This document shows positions 35,727 through 44,213 of a stretch of 60,669 nucleotides of DNA, one piece after another. Source of the stretch: Planctomycetota bacterium. Its GTDB lineage: Bacteria; Planctomycetota; Planctomycetia; Planctomycetales; Planctomycetaceae. The notes under the pieces are model-generated. The model had not been told where the DNA came from. It did no database searches and saw only the letters and a list, made by a program, of their open reading frames with translations. Location of the stretch: assembly GCA_018242525.1 (NCBI GenBank), contig JAFEBS010000068.1, positions 1 to 60,669 of the forward strand. The letters are read 5' to 3'. Within the stretch, counting starts at the first letter, position 1. Each line of letters begins with the position of its first letter. The position numbers were made by a program, and so were the translations under genes.

Positions 35727-36156
35727 CAATAATCCGCGTTTTAAAGAACTCCGAAAGTTTCCGTCTGGAAATAGCACTTCCCTGCGAAGTCTCAGCCCAA
35801 GGACTTTCCTCATGCGTCATGTTTCGGAGTTTCCATGCTGAAAACTGCCCATAAACATTGTACACCTCGTCGAGTATCTCTCGCGTTTCGTCCGTAAACT
35901 TCGAGAAGTCAATTTCCACATCAAGCGTGACAGCGTTTGATCCATGCGTTTTGAATTGATGATACACTTCGGGGACGACGGGTCCGTGTTGCCACGCTTC
36001 AATCTGCTCGTTAAACAGAGGGGAGTCAGTCAAAGCGAGATGGACCCCTTGCGCATAATACAGCAGTTTTTGAATCTTCAGATTCGTAAGATTGTCGCCT
36101 GCCTCATCGTCATTCAGCGTGAGAAAGTACCGCGCGACGTCCATTGCAGTAATCAT
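35704..36156 (-). CDS. DUF4065 (Panacea/SocA-like) antitoxin
   Basis: This 150-aa protein covers the whole domain: AMDVARYFLTLNDDEAGDNL, TNLKIQKLLYYAQGVHLAL, EQIEAWQHGPVVPEVYHQFK and LDEVYNVYGQFSAWKLRNMTH with ESPW. These are diagnostic of the Panacea domain, a hyper-promiscuous antitoxin module. With the overlapping downstream gene it forms a toxin-antitoxin candidate carried in reverse between terminase and portal. It could stabilise the prophage or act in superinfection immunity. Confidence 0.85.
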   Translation of the reverse strand: MITAMDVARYFLTLNDDEAGDNLTNLKIQKLLYYAQGVHLALTDSPLFNEQIEAWQHGPVVPEVYHQFKTHGSNAVTLDVEIDFSKFTDETREILDEVYNVYGQFSAWKLRNMTHEESPWAETSQGSAISRRKLSEFFKTRIIDDGEETT

Positions 36157-36522
36157 TGCGTCGCCTTTGCGTTATGCCTGAAAATGGGCCGCGACGTCCG
36201 CGCCCCGCACATTAGACTAGGCTACGAATTGCGGCGACCGATCGCAAGGGGTCGGCTCACAATGCATATCGACAGCGCGACGGCAGCCAAAGCTGCCCAC
36301 TGCCGACAATGCGGGTTGTAGCGACTGGAATGGCATCTGACAATCTCAATCATCGGCGCTGCAATTCGAAGGTGATTCTGATCTGTCCGCTCTGCTGGAA
36401 ATGTGGCCGCTCCTGCCGTCGTACGCGCGGTCATCACTCCGGATCTACGCCATCGCATTTTTTATTCTTGAATCAAATATCCGCCTTTGAGTGGTCATCG
36501 CGTTTTTTGCGATAAGACCACC
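36157..36522. other. 366-bp region, no supported gene
   Basis: Lies between the leftward DUF4065 operon and the rightward head operon, so should hold the DUF4065 promoter. I see no convincing gene. Fragments that look like zinc-ribbon codons (around 36290-36320) lack a start or context. Confidence 0.4.
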
Positions 36523-36759
36523 ATGACCGACCCCATCGAACTCTGGAGCCTGCCCGACCTCACCGCGAAAATCGCGGAGCTGGAGGCAATCTTGCTGTCC
36601 GGGGTGACCACGTCGAACATCGACGGGACCACCGAGACGGTTGATATCGGCTTGGTTCGCCAACAGCTTGGCGTGCTCAACCGCCGCCGGGACGAGTTGC
36701 TGGAGCGCACGCCCCGGAAACCACGCGTCGCCACGATCGATGTCGGGGGGCTGTTCTGA
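36523..36759 (+). CDS. gpW-like head-tail connector protein
   Basis: This 78-aa protein has the gpW plan: two helices joined by a short hairpin (SLPDLTAKIAELEAILLSGV, IDGTTETVDIGLVRQ, LGVLNRRRDELLE). In lambda, gpW lies exactly between terminase and portal, as here. Its stop overlaps the portal start (TGATG). Length matches gpW (68 aa). The assignment rests on plan and position. Confidence 0.7.
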   Translation: MTDPIELWSLPDLTAKIAELEAILLSGVTTSNIDGTTETVDIGLVRQQLGVLNRRRDELLERTPRKPRVATIDVGGLF

Positions 36760-38237
36760 TGGCCAGCTCGCTCGACGCCTGGAACATTGCGACGCGCCGC
36801 CAGTTCGGCTGGGGCAGCTACGATGCCGTCACGCAATCTGGCAAGCGGCGGATGGCGTCGCCGAATCTTCGGTCTGAAGACCGGGAACTGCTGTCAGCCC
36901 ACCGTCGGCAGCTGCAGGCCCAGTCCCGGGACCAGATGCGCAATTTCTCGATCGCCCGTTGGGCCGTCGGCAAGCACCTGGATTTCGTTTCCCGGTTCTC
37001 ATTCACGAGTCAGACAAAGACGCCGTTCGATTACGAGTTTCAGGCGCGGATGAACGAGTGGATGAACGAGCCCCGGCTGTGCGATGTCACCGCCCGCCAC
37101 ACGTTCGCCCGCATCCTGCGGATGACGGAAGCCCGGGCAGTACTCGACGGCGACCACCTGCTGGTCAAGGTCGCGGGCCAGCGACTCCAGCAGATCGAAT
37201 CTGACCGCATCCGCAGCGCGCTGTTAAGGCCGCTCGGTCGAGTCGTGCATGGCGTCATTCAGGACGATGCCGGGGCTGCCGTCGCGTACCAGGTCCACGC
37301 CCGGGGGCCCAATGGTTCGGGTTACGAACTCCAGCGCGAGATTCCCGCCGAACATTGCATGTTCCATGCGTACTACCCGGCCGAGCGAGCGGACCAAACC
37401 CGGGGAATCGGGCTGATCACCGCCGGCATCAACGACTTCATTGACGCATACGAATGGACGGGGATTGCCAAAGCGACCGAAAAAGCCCGCGCCGCGATGG
37501 CGATGATCTTCAAGACCACGTCCGATGATGCCGTGGGCGAATACACGGATTGGGGCCGGGGCAAGTACAAGGTCGGTTTCGGCCATGGTCCGATCAAGAT
37601 GGAATTGGACAAAGACGACGAAGTCGAGTTTCTGTCGAGCCAGACGCCGGCCGGGAATACGGTCGCGTTCTTCAATGGCTGCATCGGATTCGCACTCAAG
37701 TCGCTGGACATCCCGCTCTGCTTTTTCGATGAGACGCTCACCAACTTTTTCGGTCAGCGGGCGCAGTTCATTCTGTACATCGAGTCCTGCAAATCGAAAC
37801 GCGAAAACCTGCGAACGAACATTTTGAATCCGCTCGCGCGCTGGCTGGCGCGGTGCTGGATCGCCGACGGAACGCTGACATTGCCGCCGGGTGTCACCAG
37901 TACGACGCTGGGACGGCTGCCGTTCGCGTGGCGTGCTGCCGGACTCCCATGGTGGAACCCAGTCCAAGAAGTGACCGCGGCTTTGATGTCGATCCGCGGC
38001 GGCCTGGCCAATTACGAGGACGTTTATCTCGAGGCCACCGGTCGCGACTGGTTTGAGGACATGCTCCGCCTGAAGGAACAACAGCAGTTCCTGACCGATC
38101 ACGGAATCACGCTGGATCCCGCACTGGCCCCCGCGATGGCCGCGTTCCTGACCGGTCAACAGCAGCAGCAGGACCAGCAGCAACAGGGATTCAGCCCGCT
38201 CTCGGAACTTCCCGTTGCCGGAGATCTGACCGTATGA
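36759..38237 (+). CDS. portal protein (lambda gpB family)
   Basis: This 492-aa protein has lambda-type portal features: SLDAWNIATRRQFGWGSYD, SEDRELLSAHRRQLQAQSRD, the clip/stem area QQIESDRIRSAL, HYVEQTRGIG-like AERADQTRGIGLITAGINDF and the ATEKARAAMAMIFKTTSDD helix. The C-terminus is Gln-rich (QQQQQDQQQQ), typical of the barrel tail. It forms the dodecameric DNA gateway. The next gene starts with a 4-bp ATGA overlap. Confidence 0.9.
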   Translation: MASSLDAWNIATRRQFGWGSYDAVTQSGKRRMASPNLRSEDRELLSAHRRQLQAQSRDQMRNFSIARWAVGKHLDFVSRFSFTSQTKTPFDYEFQARMNEWMNEPRLCDVTARHTFARILRMTEARAVLDGDHLLVKVAGQRLQQIESDRIRSALLRPLGRVVHGVIQDDAGAAVAYQVHARGPNGSGYELQREIPAEHCMFHAYYPAERADQTRGIGLITAGINDFIDAYEWTGIAKATEKARAAMAMIFKTTSDDAVGEYTDWGRGKYKVGFGHGPIKMELDKDDEVEFLSSQTPAGNTVAFFNGCIGFALKSLDIPLCFFDETLTNFFGQRAQFILYIESCKSKRENLRTNILNPLARWLARCWIADGTLTLPPGVTSTTLGRLPFAWRAAGLPWWNPVQEVTAALMSIRGGLANYEDVYLEATGRDWFEDMLRLKEQQQFLTDHGITLDPALAPAMAAFLTGQQQQQDQQQQGFSPLSELPVAGDLTV

Positions 38238-39598
38238 CCCGCACATTGAAACTTCACACGCAACCATCGCGGACACGCCTGCAATCAGGCATTGTGGCCA
38301 CTGGTGGTGCGCGGTCTGGGAAGATCGATCGGACCGGCGGACAGTTCGGTGCCGGGATCATTCCAGCGGTGTCGGCGATCACACGCGGCGAAGCCCTGGG
38401 GCATGACTTCTGGATTGACGACGTGTTTCTTGGTCAGGTGGCTGCCGCACTGGCTGCAGCGACCGATGGCAGCAAGTGCCGATTCACGCATCCCGGCTTG
38501 TCGGCTGACGGACTGGCCAAAGGGTTGGGGCTGGCGATCGGTGGCCGGTTGCAAGGTGACCAGGTCCTGACCGACCTGCATTTCTACGCCAGTGCTCACA
38601 AGAGCCCTGACGGTGACCTGGCCGGGTACGTGATGGACCGCGCCGATGAGGATCCGCTCCACTTCGGCACGTCGATCATGTTCATTTCCGACGAACAAGC
38701 CGAACAGGATTTCATGCTCGCCCACGGCGGCCAGATCGTGATTCATGAGGACGACTGGGAAACGTACGAAACGATCGAAGGGTTTCAGTCGCCCGATCCG
38801 TTGAACACCGACAACTTACCACACTGCCGCCTGCTGGAATTCCTGGCCGTGGATGTCGTTGACGACCCCGCCGCGAATCCCAACGGGTTGTTCCATCGGG
38901 ACCTGTCCACGATCGACTCGGCAACCGAGTTCCTGGATTTCGCACTCGGTCTGTCGGCCAAGAAACCGACGACCATCGCATTCGGCGTCGATCCCGAACG
39001 CGCCCGACTGTTTCTTCAGCGTTATGCCGCCCAGCGCGGTTTCCAACTTCCCACGAAAGGGACCAACATGTCGAAGTTGCTCAAACGAGGAAAGCTCGCC
39101 GCTGGCGATCCCCAGAATCCGCCCGTCGATCCGACCGCGCCGCCGGTCAACCCGGACCCAAACAAGCCCGCCGCGCCGCTGGATGGAACCGGGGACATGC
39201 CGCCGGCCGGAGCAGTGACCTGCCCGGATTGCGGAGCCGTGTTTGTGCCTGACGACGCGGAGCCCGCGCCGATCAGTGACGTTCAGCAGACGCCGGTCGA
39301 ATACGCCGCCGCCCACAAGCGGTACGTCGATGCCTTCGGTGCTGAAAACGGGAACAAGTGGTTTTTCGGTCGCGTCAAGTTCTCGGACGCCCAGCAGCAG
39401 CACTTCCGCTCGCAGTTGGCGGCGAAGGATCAGCAGATTGCCAGTCTGCAGTCACAACTGAAATCCGCCCAGGAACGATTGGCGGCGATCGCCAATCAGG
39501 GCGAACGTCCACTTTCCGCCAGCGCGCCTCCAACCGGCACGGAAGGCCAGAAGGGGACCGGGTTCGCTTCGCTGTTCCGGATCCCGACCAGCAACTGA
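38234..39598 (+). CDS. putative prohead protease with internal scaffold
   Basis: This 454-aa protein has N-terminal 230 residues (GIIPAVSAITRGEALGHDFW, HKSPDGDLAGYVMDRAD, LHFGTSIMFISDEQAEQ, VDVVDDPAANPNGLF) that resemble phage head-maturation proteases. Catalytic residues cannot be assigned by eye. The rest is proline-rich with a zinc-ribbon-like CPDCGAVFVPDD and a coiled coil (QQQHFRSQLAAKDQQIASLQ), a scaffold-like end. An in-frame ATG with a good site at 39068 begins that scaffold-like part. Confidence 0.7.
   Translation: MTRTLKLHTQPSRTRLQSGIVATGGARSGKIDRTGGQFGAGIIPAVSAITRGEALGHDFWIDDVFLGQVAAALAAATDGSKCRFTHPGLSADGLAKGLGLAIGGRLQGDQVLTDLHFYASAHKSPDGDLAGYVMDRADEDPLHFGTSIMFISDEQAEQDFMLAHGGQIVIHEDDWETYETIEGFQSPDPLNTDNLPHCRLLEFLAVDVVDDPAANPNGLFHRDLSTIDSATEFLDFALGLSAKKPTTIAFGVDPERARLFLQRYAAQRGFQLPTKGTNMSKLLKRGKLAAGDPQNPPVDPTAPPVNPDPNKPAAPLDGTGDMPPAGAVTCPDCGAVFVPDDAEPAPISDVQQTPVEYAAAHKRYVDAFGAENGNKWFFGRVKFSDAQQQHFRSQLAAKDQQIASLQSQLKSAQERLAAIANQGERPLSASAPPTGTEGQKGTGFASLFRIPTSN
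39068..39598 (+). CDS. nested capsid scaffold (internal start in the protease gene)
   Basis: An in-frame ATG (MSKLLKRGKLAAGDPQ) is preceded by AAAGGGA with about 6-base spacing and yields a 176-aa protein that is the C-terminal part of the upstream gene. It is Pro-rich, then a coiled coil. This repeats the lambda C/Nu3 arrangement, where a scaffold is made from an internal start of the protease gene. Confidence 0.6.
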   Translation: MSKLLKRGKLAAGDPQNPPVDPTAPPVNPDPNKPAAPLDGTGDMPPAGAVTCPDCGAVFVPDDAEPAPISDVQQTPVEYAAAHKRYVDAFGAENGNKWFFGRVKFSDAQQQHFRSQLAAKDQQIASLQSQLKSAQERLAAIANQGERPLSASAPPTGTEGQKGTGFASLFRIPTSN

Positions 39599-39612
39599 TT
39601 TTCCATGGAGCC

Positions 39613-39665
39613 TCATTGCGGGGCGGGGGTTCAGGCGGCCGCCTTCCCCCGACACCCGCAACGAA
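39613..39665. other. GC-rich stem-loop before the capsid gene
   Basis: Nested inverted repeats (CGGGGG...CCCCCG around GGCGGCCGCC, extended outward by TTGCGGG / CCCGCAA) in the 123-bp gap upstream of the major capsid gene. No T run, so more likely an mRNA stabiliser or processing site than a terminator. Confidence 0.45.
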
Positions 39666-39721
39666 GCTGATTCGATTCCACGCAAAATCGCAATGAGGAA
39701 TCCTCAGAAAGGGATTCCAAG

Positions 39722-40666
39722 ATGGCTGACCTTTTTACTACGCTTGCGGACTTGGTCAAACTCAACGACATGAACCTGGCTGACATCAATGTCAGTGACT
39801 TGCTCCAGGAGGCTCCGTTGCTGGCGGCACTGGCAAGTACCACGGCCTCCAATGGCACGAATCATTCGTACCTCAAGGAGACCGCTGCACCAGTGGTGGG
39901 TTTCCGGGCGGTCAATGCCGGGCGATTCAACAGCGCCAGTGCTTCGGTCAAGGTGGATGTATCGCTCGAAATCATGGATGCGTCATTCGCCGTGGATAAG
40001 GCGTTGGCTGACGCCTATGGCAAAGGTGGCGCTCCGGCATTCGTCGCCCTCGAAGGTGTCAAGGCCTTGCGGGAATCGTTCAAGGGCATCGAGAAGGAGA
40101 TCTTCTACGGGACCAGTTACGACGCTTCCGGCTTCGTCGGACTCAGTCAGGCTGAGACGGTGGACGCGTTGGCTGATACTGACCACGTAGTCGACGCCCA
40201 AGGTACCACGGTCAATGGTGCATCGTCGGTATGGTTGCTCCGGTCCGTCGGAGACGAATCCGGGGTCACAATGGTCACCGGCAAAGATGGCCAAATCGAG
40301 ATTGGCGATACAGTCGTCCAGCGTCTCACTGACAACAGCGGCAAGTCGTACCCGGCCTACTACACACCCATCAGCGGTTGGTACGGGTTGCAGTACGGCG
40401 GGATCTATGACGTTGTGCGCATCGTCAATCTGACCACCCAAGCCGACAAGGGTTTGACGGACGACCTGCTGGCCCAGGCCATCGAATTGTTCGCTGGCAA
40501 GTTGCCGACGCACATCGCCATGAATCCGCAGAGCCGCCGTCAACTGCAGCAGAGCCGTACGTCGTTCAGTCCGACCGGTGCGCCGGTTCCGCTGCCGACG
40601 GAGTTCGAGGGTGTTCCGATCATCGTCACGAATCAGCTCTCGAAGACGGAACCACTCGTCGCGTGA
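39722..40666 (+). CDS. major capsid protein
   Basis: This 314-aa protein has a strong GAAAGGG site. It looks like a HK97-fold coat protein: an N-terminal helix (MADLFTTLADLVKLNDMNLA), E-loop-like HSYLKETAAPVVGFRAVNAG, P-domain spine EGVKALRESFKGIEKEIFYG, and the A-domain end THIAMNPQSRRQLQQS and VPIIVTNQLSKTEPLVA. Position after protease/scaffold and before a UUCG terminator supports it. Neighbours on the left are expressed as a unit with it. Confidence 0.85.
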   Translation: MADLFTTLADLVKLNDMNLADINVSDLLQEAPLLAALASTTASNGTNHSYLKETAAPVVGFRAVNAGRFNSASASVKVDVSLEIMDASFAVDKALADAYGKGGAPAFVALEGVKALRESFKGIEKEIFYGTSYDASGFVGLSQAETVDALADTDHVVDAQGTTVNGASSVWLLRSVGDESGVTMVTGKDGQIEIGDTVVQRLTDNSGKSYPAYYTPISGWYGLQYGGIYDVVRIVNLTTQADKGLTDDLLAQAIELFAGKLPTHIAMNPQSRRQLQQSRTSFSPTGAPVPLPTEFEGVPIIVTNQLSKTEPLVA

Positions 40667-40691
40667 TTGTGACGAGCCGGAAGGTTTTCAG

Positions 40692-40717
40692 CCCCGGTCA
40701 TTCGTGACCGGGGTTTT
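40692..40717 (+). terminator. terminator after the major capsid gene
   Basis: Stem CCCCGGTCA / TGACCGGGG closed by a TTCG tetraloop and followed by TTTT. It is 25 bp past the stop and probably partial, letting capsid mRNA exceed downstream tail mRNA. Confidence 0.85.
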
Positions 40718-40745
40718 CCTGATCATTTACCTGCAAAGGGACGCA

Positions 40746-41354
40746 ATGAATCTCTACGGTCTGCTCCAAGGGCTCAAGGCCCAAGCCGCAAATGGTTTTT
40801 CGATGGCACGGTCTGGTCTGGTCGAAGAGACTGGCAAGCCGTATGTGCTGGGGCTCGATTCCTGGAAGGTGACCGGTACCGGGGCCGCGCTGGGCGCGAC
40901 TGCTGGAACGCCGTCCGGAGCGTTTGGCCTGACGGTCGGGACCTTCGGGACGAACAGCCCCAAGATCGCCGGTGAAGCAGCCAGCGGTGCATCGAAGACC
41001 AACAAGATGCGACGTCAGTTTGCTCTGCCGGTTGAATACGTGGGCGGCGGCAACATCACCGTCCGCGTCAAAGCCCAGGAGACGGTCGGCGCGGCCACGG
41101 TGTCGACCACGATCGACATGTCGGTCTACAAGGTAGACAAGGCCGCGGGGATTGGTGCCGATCTCTGCGCGACCAACGCCCAGGACGTGACGACGGCTGC
41201 CGCCAACGCGGATTTCTCGGTCACTCCGACCGGCCTGGTGGCTGGTGATGTCCTGGACATCGAGGTCAACGTGGTGACGAATGACACCGGCGGGACCGTC
41301 GGCACGATCGTGAACATCTTCGACACCGAGATCCTGCTGGATGTCCAGGGCTGA
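40746..41354 (+). CDS. virion structural protein (head decoration-like)
   Basis: This 202-aa protein starts MNLYGLLQGLKAQAANGF and is followed by a beta-rich body (KTNKMRRQFALPVEYVGGGN, VSTTIDMSVYKVDKAAGIG, VNVVTNDTGGTVGTIVNIFD). This pattern is common in head-decoration or minor structural proteins next to the capsid gene. The exact family is not recognised. Confidence 0.6.
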   Translation: MNLYGLLQGLKAQAANGFSMARSGLVEETGKPYVLGLDSWKVTGTGAALGATAGTPSGAFGLTVGTFGTNSPKIAGEAASGASKTNKMRRQFALPVEYVGGGNITVRVKAQETVGAATVSTTIDMSVYKVDKAAGIGADLCATNAQDVTTAAANADFSVTPTGLVAGDVLDIEVNVVTNDTGGTVGTIVNIFDTEILLDVQG

Positions 41355-41359
41355 TCACC

Positions 41360-41749
41360 ATGACCGCAACGCTGCAACACTTCGCACGCCTGAAAGCCCG
41401 ACATGGCGTCGCGGTGGAAATCTGCCGCGACAGCGGTGCATCCTGCCGACTGATCGCCGTGCCCGCGAAGAGCACGGCGAAGTTGGTGGGGACCGATGGT
41501 TCATACAACGAGATCACCATCGACGATTGGTTGATTGCCGTGGGTGACTGGACCATGGGCAATGGTGACGGGGTGGTGATCCCGGGCATCACCGAATACC
41601 CGCTCAAGGGCGATTGCATCAACGTCACCGGACTGCAGTACGTGCGGTACTGGGTGGGGCATCCCGACGACAAGACGCCCGTGTACGCAAATTTCAATCA
41701 ACTCGATCGCCCGCCGCTCGTTTGGCGGGTGCATTCGCTGCCGGGATGA
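41360..41749 (+). CDS. head-tail connector protein
   Basis: This 129-aa protein (MTATLQHFARLKARHGVAVE, AVPAKSTAKLVGTDGSYNEI, GDWTMGNGDGVVIPGITEYP) is strand-rich and sits at the head-tail joining position, 6 bp from the previous gene. By position it is likely a stopper or adaptor. The family is not certain. Confidence 0.55.
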   Translation: MTATLQHFARLKARHGVAVEICRDSGASCRLIAVPAKSTAKLVGTDGSYNEITIDDWLIAVGDWTMGNGDGVVIPGITEYPLKGDCINVTGLQYVRYWVGHPDDKTPVYANFNQLDRPPLVWRVHSLPG

Positions 41750-41752
41750 CCA

Positions 41753-42769
41753 ATGGCAGACGCCGCAGTAACCACCGTCAAGAGTGAACTCAAGACCGCC
41801 ATTGAGGCCGCGACCTTTGCGCTGCCGCTGACCGTGGTCATCGCAGATTCCGCGGCGGATCCCCTGCCACCGGCGCCGTACCAATTTCATGCGGCAGACC
41901 CAAATAACCCAGACGATCCCGGGGATACGCCACTGCCGATGCAAGTGCAGATTGCATTCAAAGGGGTAGCCGAACTGGGACGCACGTCGTCGCTGGTGCT
42001 CGACCAAGCCCTGATCGACGTCAATCTGGCCTATCGCCACACCGGAACTCAGCAAACGAACCTTGATGTCTGCCACCTGGTGGCCGAGCAGATGCGAGAC
42101 CTGCTGATTTCCTTCCGGACGGATGCTGTTTCGGCCCGCGTGGAACAACTGCTCACCCCGAATCCGTTCGACCAGGTCAATTGCCTGCAGGGGATGTTTA
42201 ACCATCGCCTGACGCTGGACATGGACATCCTGCGGACGATTGCGACCGTGGAAGCTCCGACGGTGACCGATTCTCCGATCCTGACCGCCACGCGAAACGC
42301 GGTCTGGGATGCGATCGACAATTGGACTCCCTTCGCTGCGGATGACCCGATTCCCGCGGCATGGACTCGCAAGTATCGGGACGCGGTCGATGTCGAAGAG
42401 TTGTCGTTACACGATCCCGATGTCGGTGACCTGCCCGCGATTGCAGTGACCTGGGGCCCGACGTCAACTCAATGGTGGACGAACATTCAGCAGCAGTGGA
42501 GTCAGCAGCTGTTTGTGACCTTCTGGCTGCCAGCGAACTGGGAAGCGGTCGCGGAGTGGAGACTGATTCAGTTGATGCAGGCCATTTACAAGTCTGCCCC
42601 GGTCGAAACGCCGACCGTGTCATACATCCGGCGAGCCGTCGGCCGACCACCGTCGAAGAACAGCCCCGTCAGCCTCGAGCTGGTTGCACTGGGTCGAGCC
42701 CAGCGCCTGCACGCCTGGAAGGGCCAAATCGCCCTCACGCTCACCACAAACCTGGATCCGAACGCCTGA
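41753..42769 (+). CDS. putative tail terminator-type protein, two-domain
   Basis: This 338-aa protein is made of two similar-sized alpha/beta halves. The first (residues 1-155) has MADAAVTTVKSELKTAIEAA and LDQALIDVNLAYRHTGTQQT. The second (about 185-338) has DAVDVEELSLHDPDVGDLPA, WTNIQQQWSQQLFVTFWLPA and HAWKGQIALTLTTNL. Position fits a tail-completion role, and the double length suggests an internal duplication or fusion. The family is not recognised. Confidence 0.5.
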   Translation: MADAAVTTVKSELKTAIEAATFALPLTVVIADSAADPLPPAPYQFHAADPNNPDDPGDTPLPMQVQIAFKGVAELGRTSSLVLDQALIDVNLAYRHTGTQQTNLDVCHLVAEQMRDLLISFRTDAVSARVEQLLTPNPFDQVNCLQGMFNHRLTLDMDILRTIATVEAPTVTDSPILTATRNAVWDAIDNWTPFAADDPIPAAWTRKYRDAVDVEELSLHDPDVGDLPAIAVTWGPTSTQWWTNIQQQWSQQLFVTFWLPANWEAVAEWRLIQLMQAIYKSAPVETPTVSYIRRAVGRPPSKNSPVSLELVALGRAQRLHAWKGQIALTLTTNLDPNA

Positions 42770-42782
42770 AATGGAGTGAACC

Positions 42783-43727
42783 ATGGCCGCCGATATCGCT
42801 GTGATCAGTAGTGAAAAGAGTTATGCCGTCCTGATCGACGAGTCCACTTGGGCGACGATGCCCGGGACTCCGACCAGGATTCACGTCCCTGTCACCAGTT
42901 GCGGGGTCAAGTTCACGCCCAAGCGCCGAAACTCCCAGCAACGCGTGGGACTGTTCCAACGGAAGTACGGCCGCAACGTGTCCGGCCATCCCGCGGGCAG
43001 CCTTGTGACGCCGCTATACGGATGGCATCCCACCGGACTGACGACCAGCCTGGCCCAATGGTTGATGGAATGGGGCTATCTCGACCAGGAAGCCACGTTC
43101 CCACGGTCGAAGATCCTCGAATGGGCCGAGGGACCGGATACCGCGAACTCCCGCCATCTGGGTCTGCGGGTGAACAGCGCCACGCTGGCCGGATCGGCCG
43201 ACAACGGAATCAGTCTGACCCTGGATCTGATCGGCGAATCCACAGCCAATTTCGCGACGGCGGACACGTTGCCCGATAACCGCAACAAGCTGGTGGAATT
43301 CCTGTTTGAGGATCTGACCTTCACGCTGGACAGCAACGTGACGCCAATCGGGTCATTCCAATGGCAGGTTCAACGGGGACTCCAACCGCAGTATTGGGAC
43401 AGTCGATCCCCTCAGTCGCTGCCGAAATCGCAGTGGGTCGAAACGTTCAGTGTGACGCCGCCCAAGCAGGGCCACGCCTGGGAAGATGCCGTGCGGGCGC
43501 TCGACATGTACGAAGTCGCCGCGAGCCTGGTCCTGAAGGGACTGCACAACGGCACCGGGACCGGTGGCACAGACTGGACAGTGCTGACGCTGACGCTGCC
43601 CCGGTTGAGCCTGATCGATGCCGCGGAAGCCGAACAGAACGGCATCTACAACGAACCGTTGACGTTCGATGTGCTCAAGCCCGATACGTCTGACCTCAGT
43701 TCGACGATGGCCTGGACAGAAGTCTGA
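42783..43727 (+). CDS. tail tube (major tail) protein
   Basis: This 314-aa protein has a beta-rich fold: MAADIAVISSEKSYAVLIDE, PTRIHVPVTSCGVKFTPKRR, NGISLTLDLIGESTANFATA, TFTLDSNVTPIGSFQWQVQR, QNGIYNEPLTFDVLKPD. The duplicated strand pattern and place before the chaperone match siphovirus tail tubes. It is larger than lambda gpV (246 aa). Confidence 0.72.
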   Translation: MAADIAVISSEKSYAVLIDESTWATMPGTPTRIHVPVTSCGVKFTPKRRNSQQRVGLFQRKYGRNVSGHPAGSLVTPLYGWHPTGLTTSLAQWLMEWGYLDQEATFPRSKILEWAEGPDTANSRHLGLRVNSATLAGSADNGISLTLDLIGESTANFATADTLPDNRNKLVEFLFEDLTFTLDSNVTPIGSFQWQVQRGLQPQYWDSRSPQSLPKSQWVETFSVTPPKQGHAWEDAVRALDMYEVAASLVLKGLHNGTGTGGTDWTVLTLTLPRLSLIDAAEAEQNGIYNEPLTFDVLKPDTSDLSSTMAWTEV

Positions 43728-43737
43728 TCGGTTCAAT

Positions 43738-44202
43738 ATGCCCTTTACCGCCACCGCATCCTTCGCTGACGACATTGCCACGGTGAACCGCATTTCCAGC
43801 GGTTTGCCGGCGGCGAAGCAGTCCATGCTGCGATCGATCGGTGGCATGTTGCTCGCGCGACAGAATGAACATTTCGGTCAATTGAGTCGCACGGGGTCGT
43901 CGAACGGTGTCACCTGGCCAGCGATGGACCCCGACACACTGGCGAAACGCAAGGCCCTGCAACGGCGCGGCCTGCTGGCGAATGTCGATCCCAGTCAACT
44001 GGGAGTCCTGACCGGACGTCTGGCAGGCAGTTTCCGATATCGGGTCGGAGAGGATTCGGTTCGGCTGGTCAACGTCGATCCCGCCGCGAACTACTTTGCC
44101 GGTCGACGCCCGTTGTACCCGCGCACGATCCCGGCGCCGTGGTTGGCATCGGCGGAGTCCATTGCCCAGCGCAAGCTTGATCAACTGTCAAATCCCACCT
44201 GA
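43738..44202 (+). CDS. virion morphogenesis / tail completion protein
   Basis: This 154-aa protein matches the layout of the Phage_tail_S / virion morphogenesis family: SGLPAAKQSMLRSIGGMLLA, RQNEHFGQLSRTGSSNGVTW, PDTLAKRKALQRRG, LGVLTGRLAGSFRYRVGEDS, PAANYFAGRRPLYPRTI. It is 10 bp after the tail tube gene. Confidence 0.7.
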   Translation: MPFTATASFADDIATVNRISSGLPAAKQSMLRSIGGMLLARQNEHFGQLSRTGSSNGVTWPAMDPDTLAKRKALQRRGLLANVDPSQLGVLTGRLAGSFRYRVGEDSVRLVNVDPAANYFAGRRPLYPRTIPAPWLASAESIAQRKLDQLSNPT

Positions 44203-44213
44203 AAAGGAAGCCC

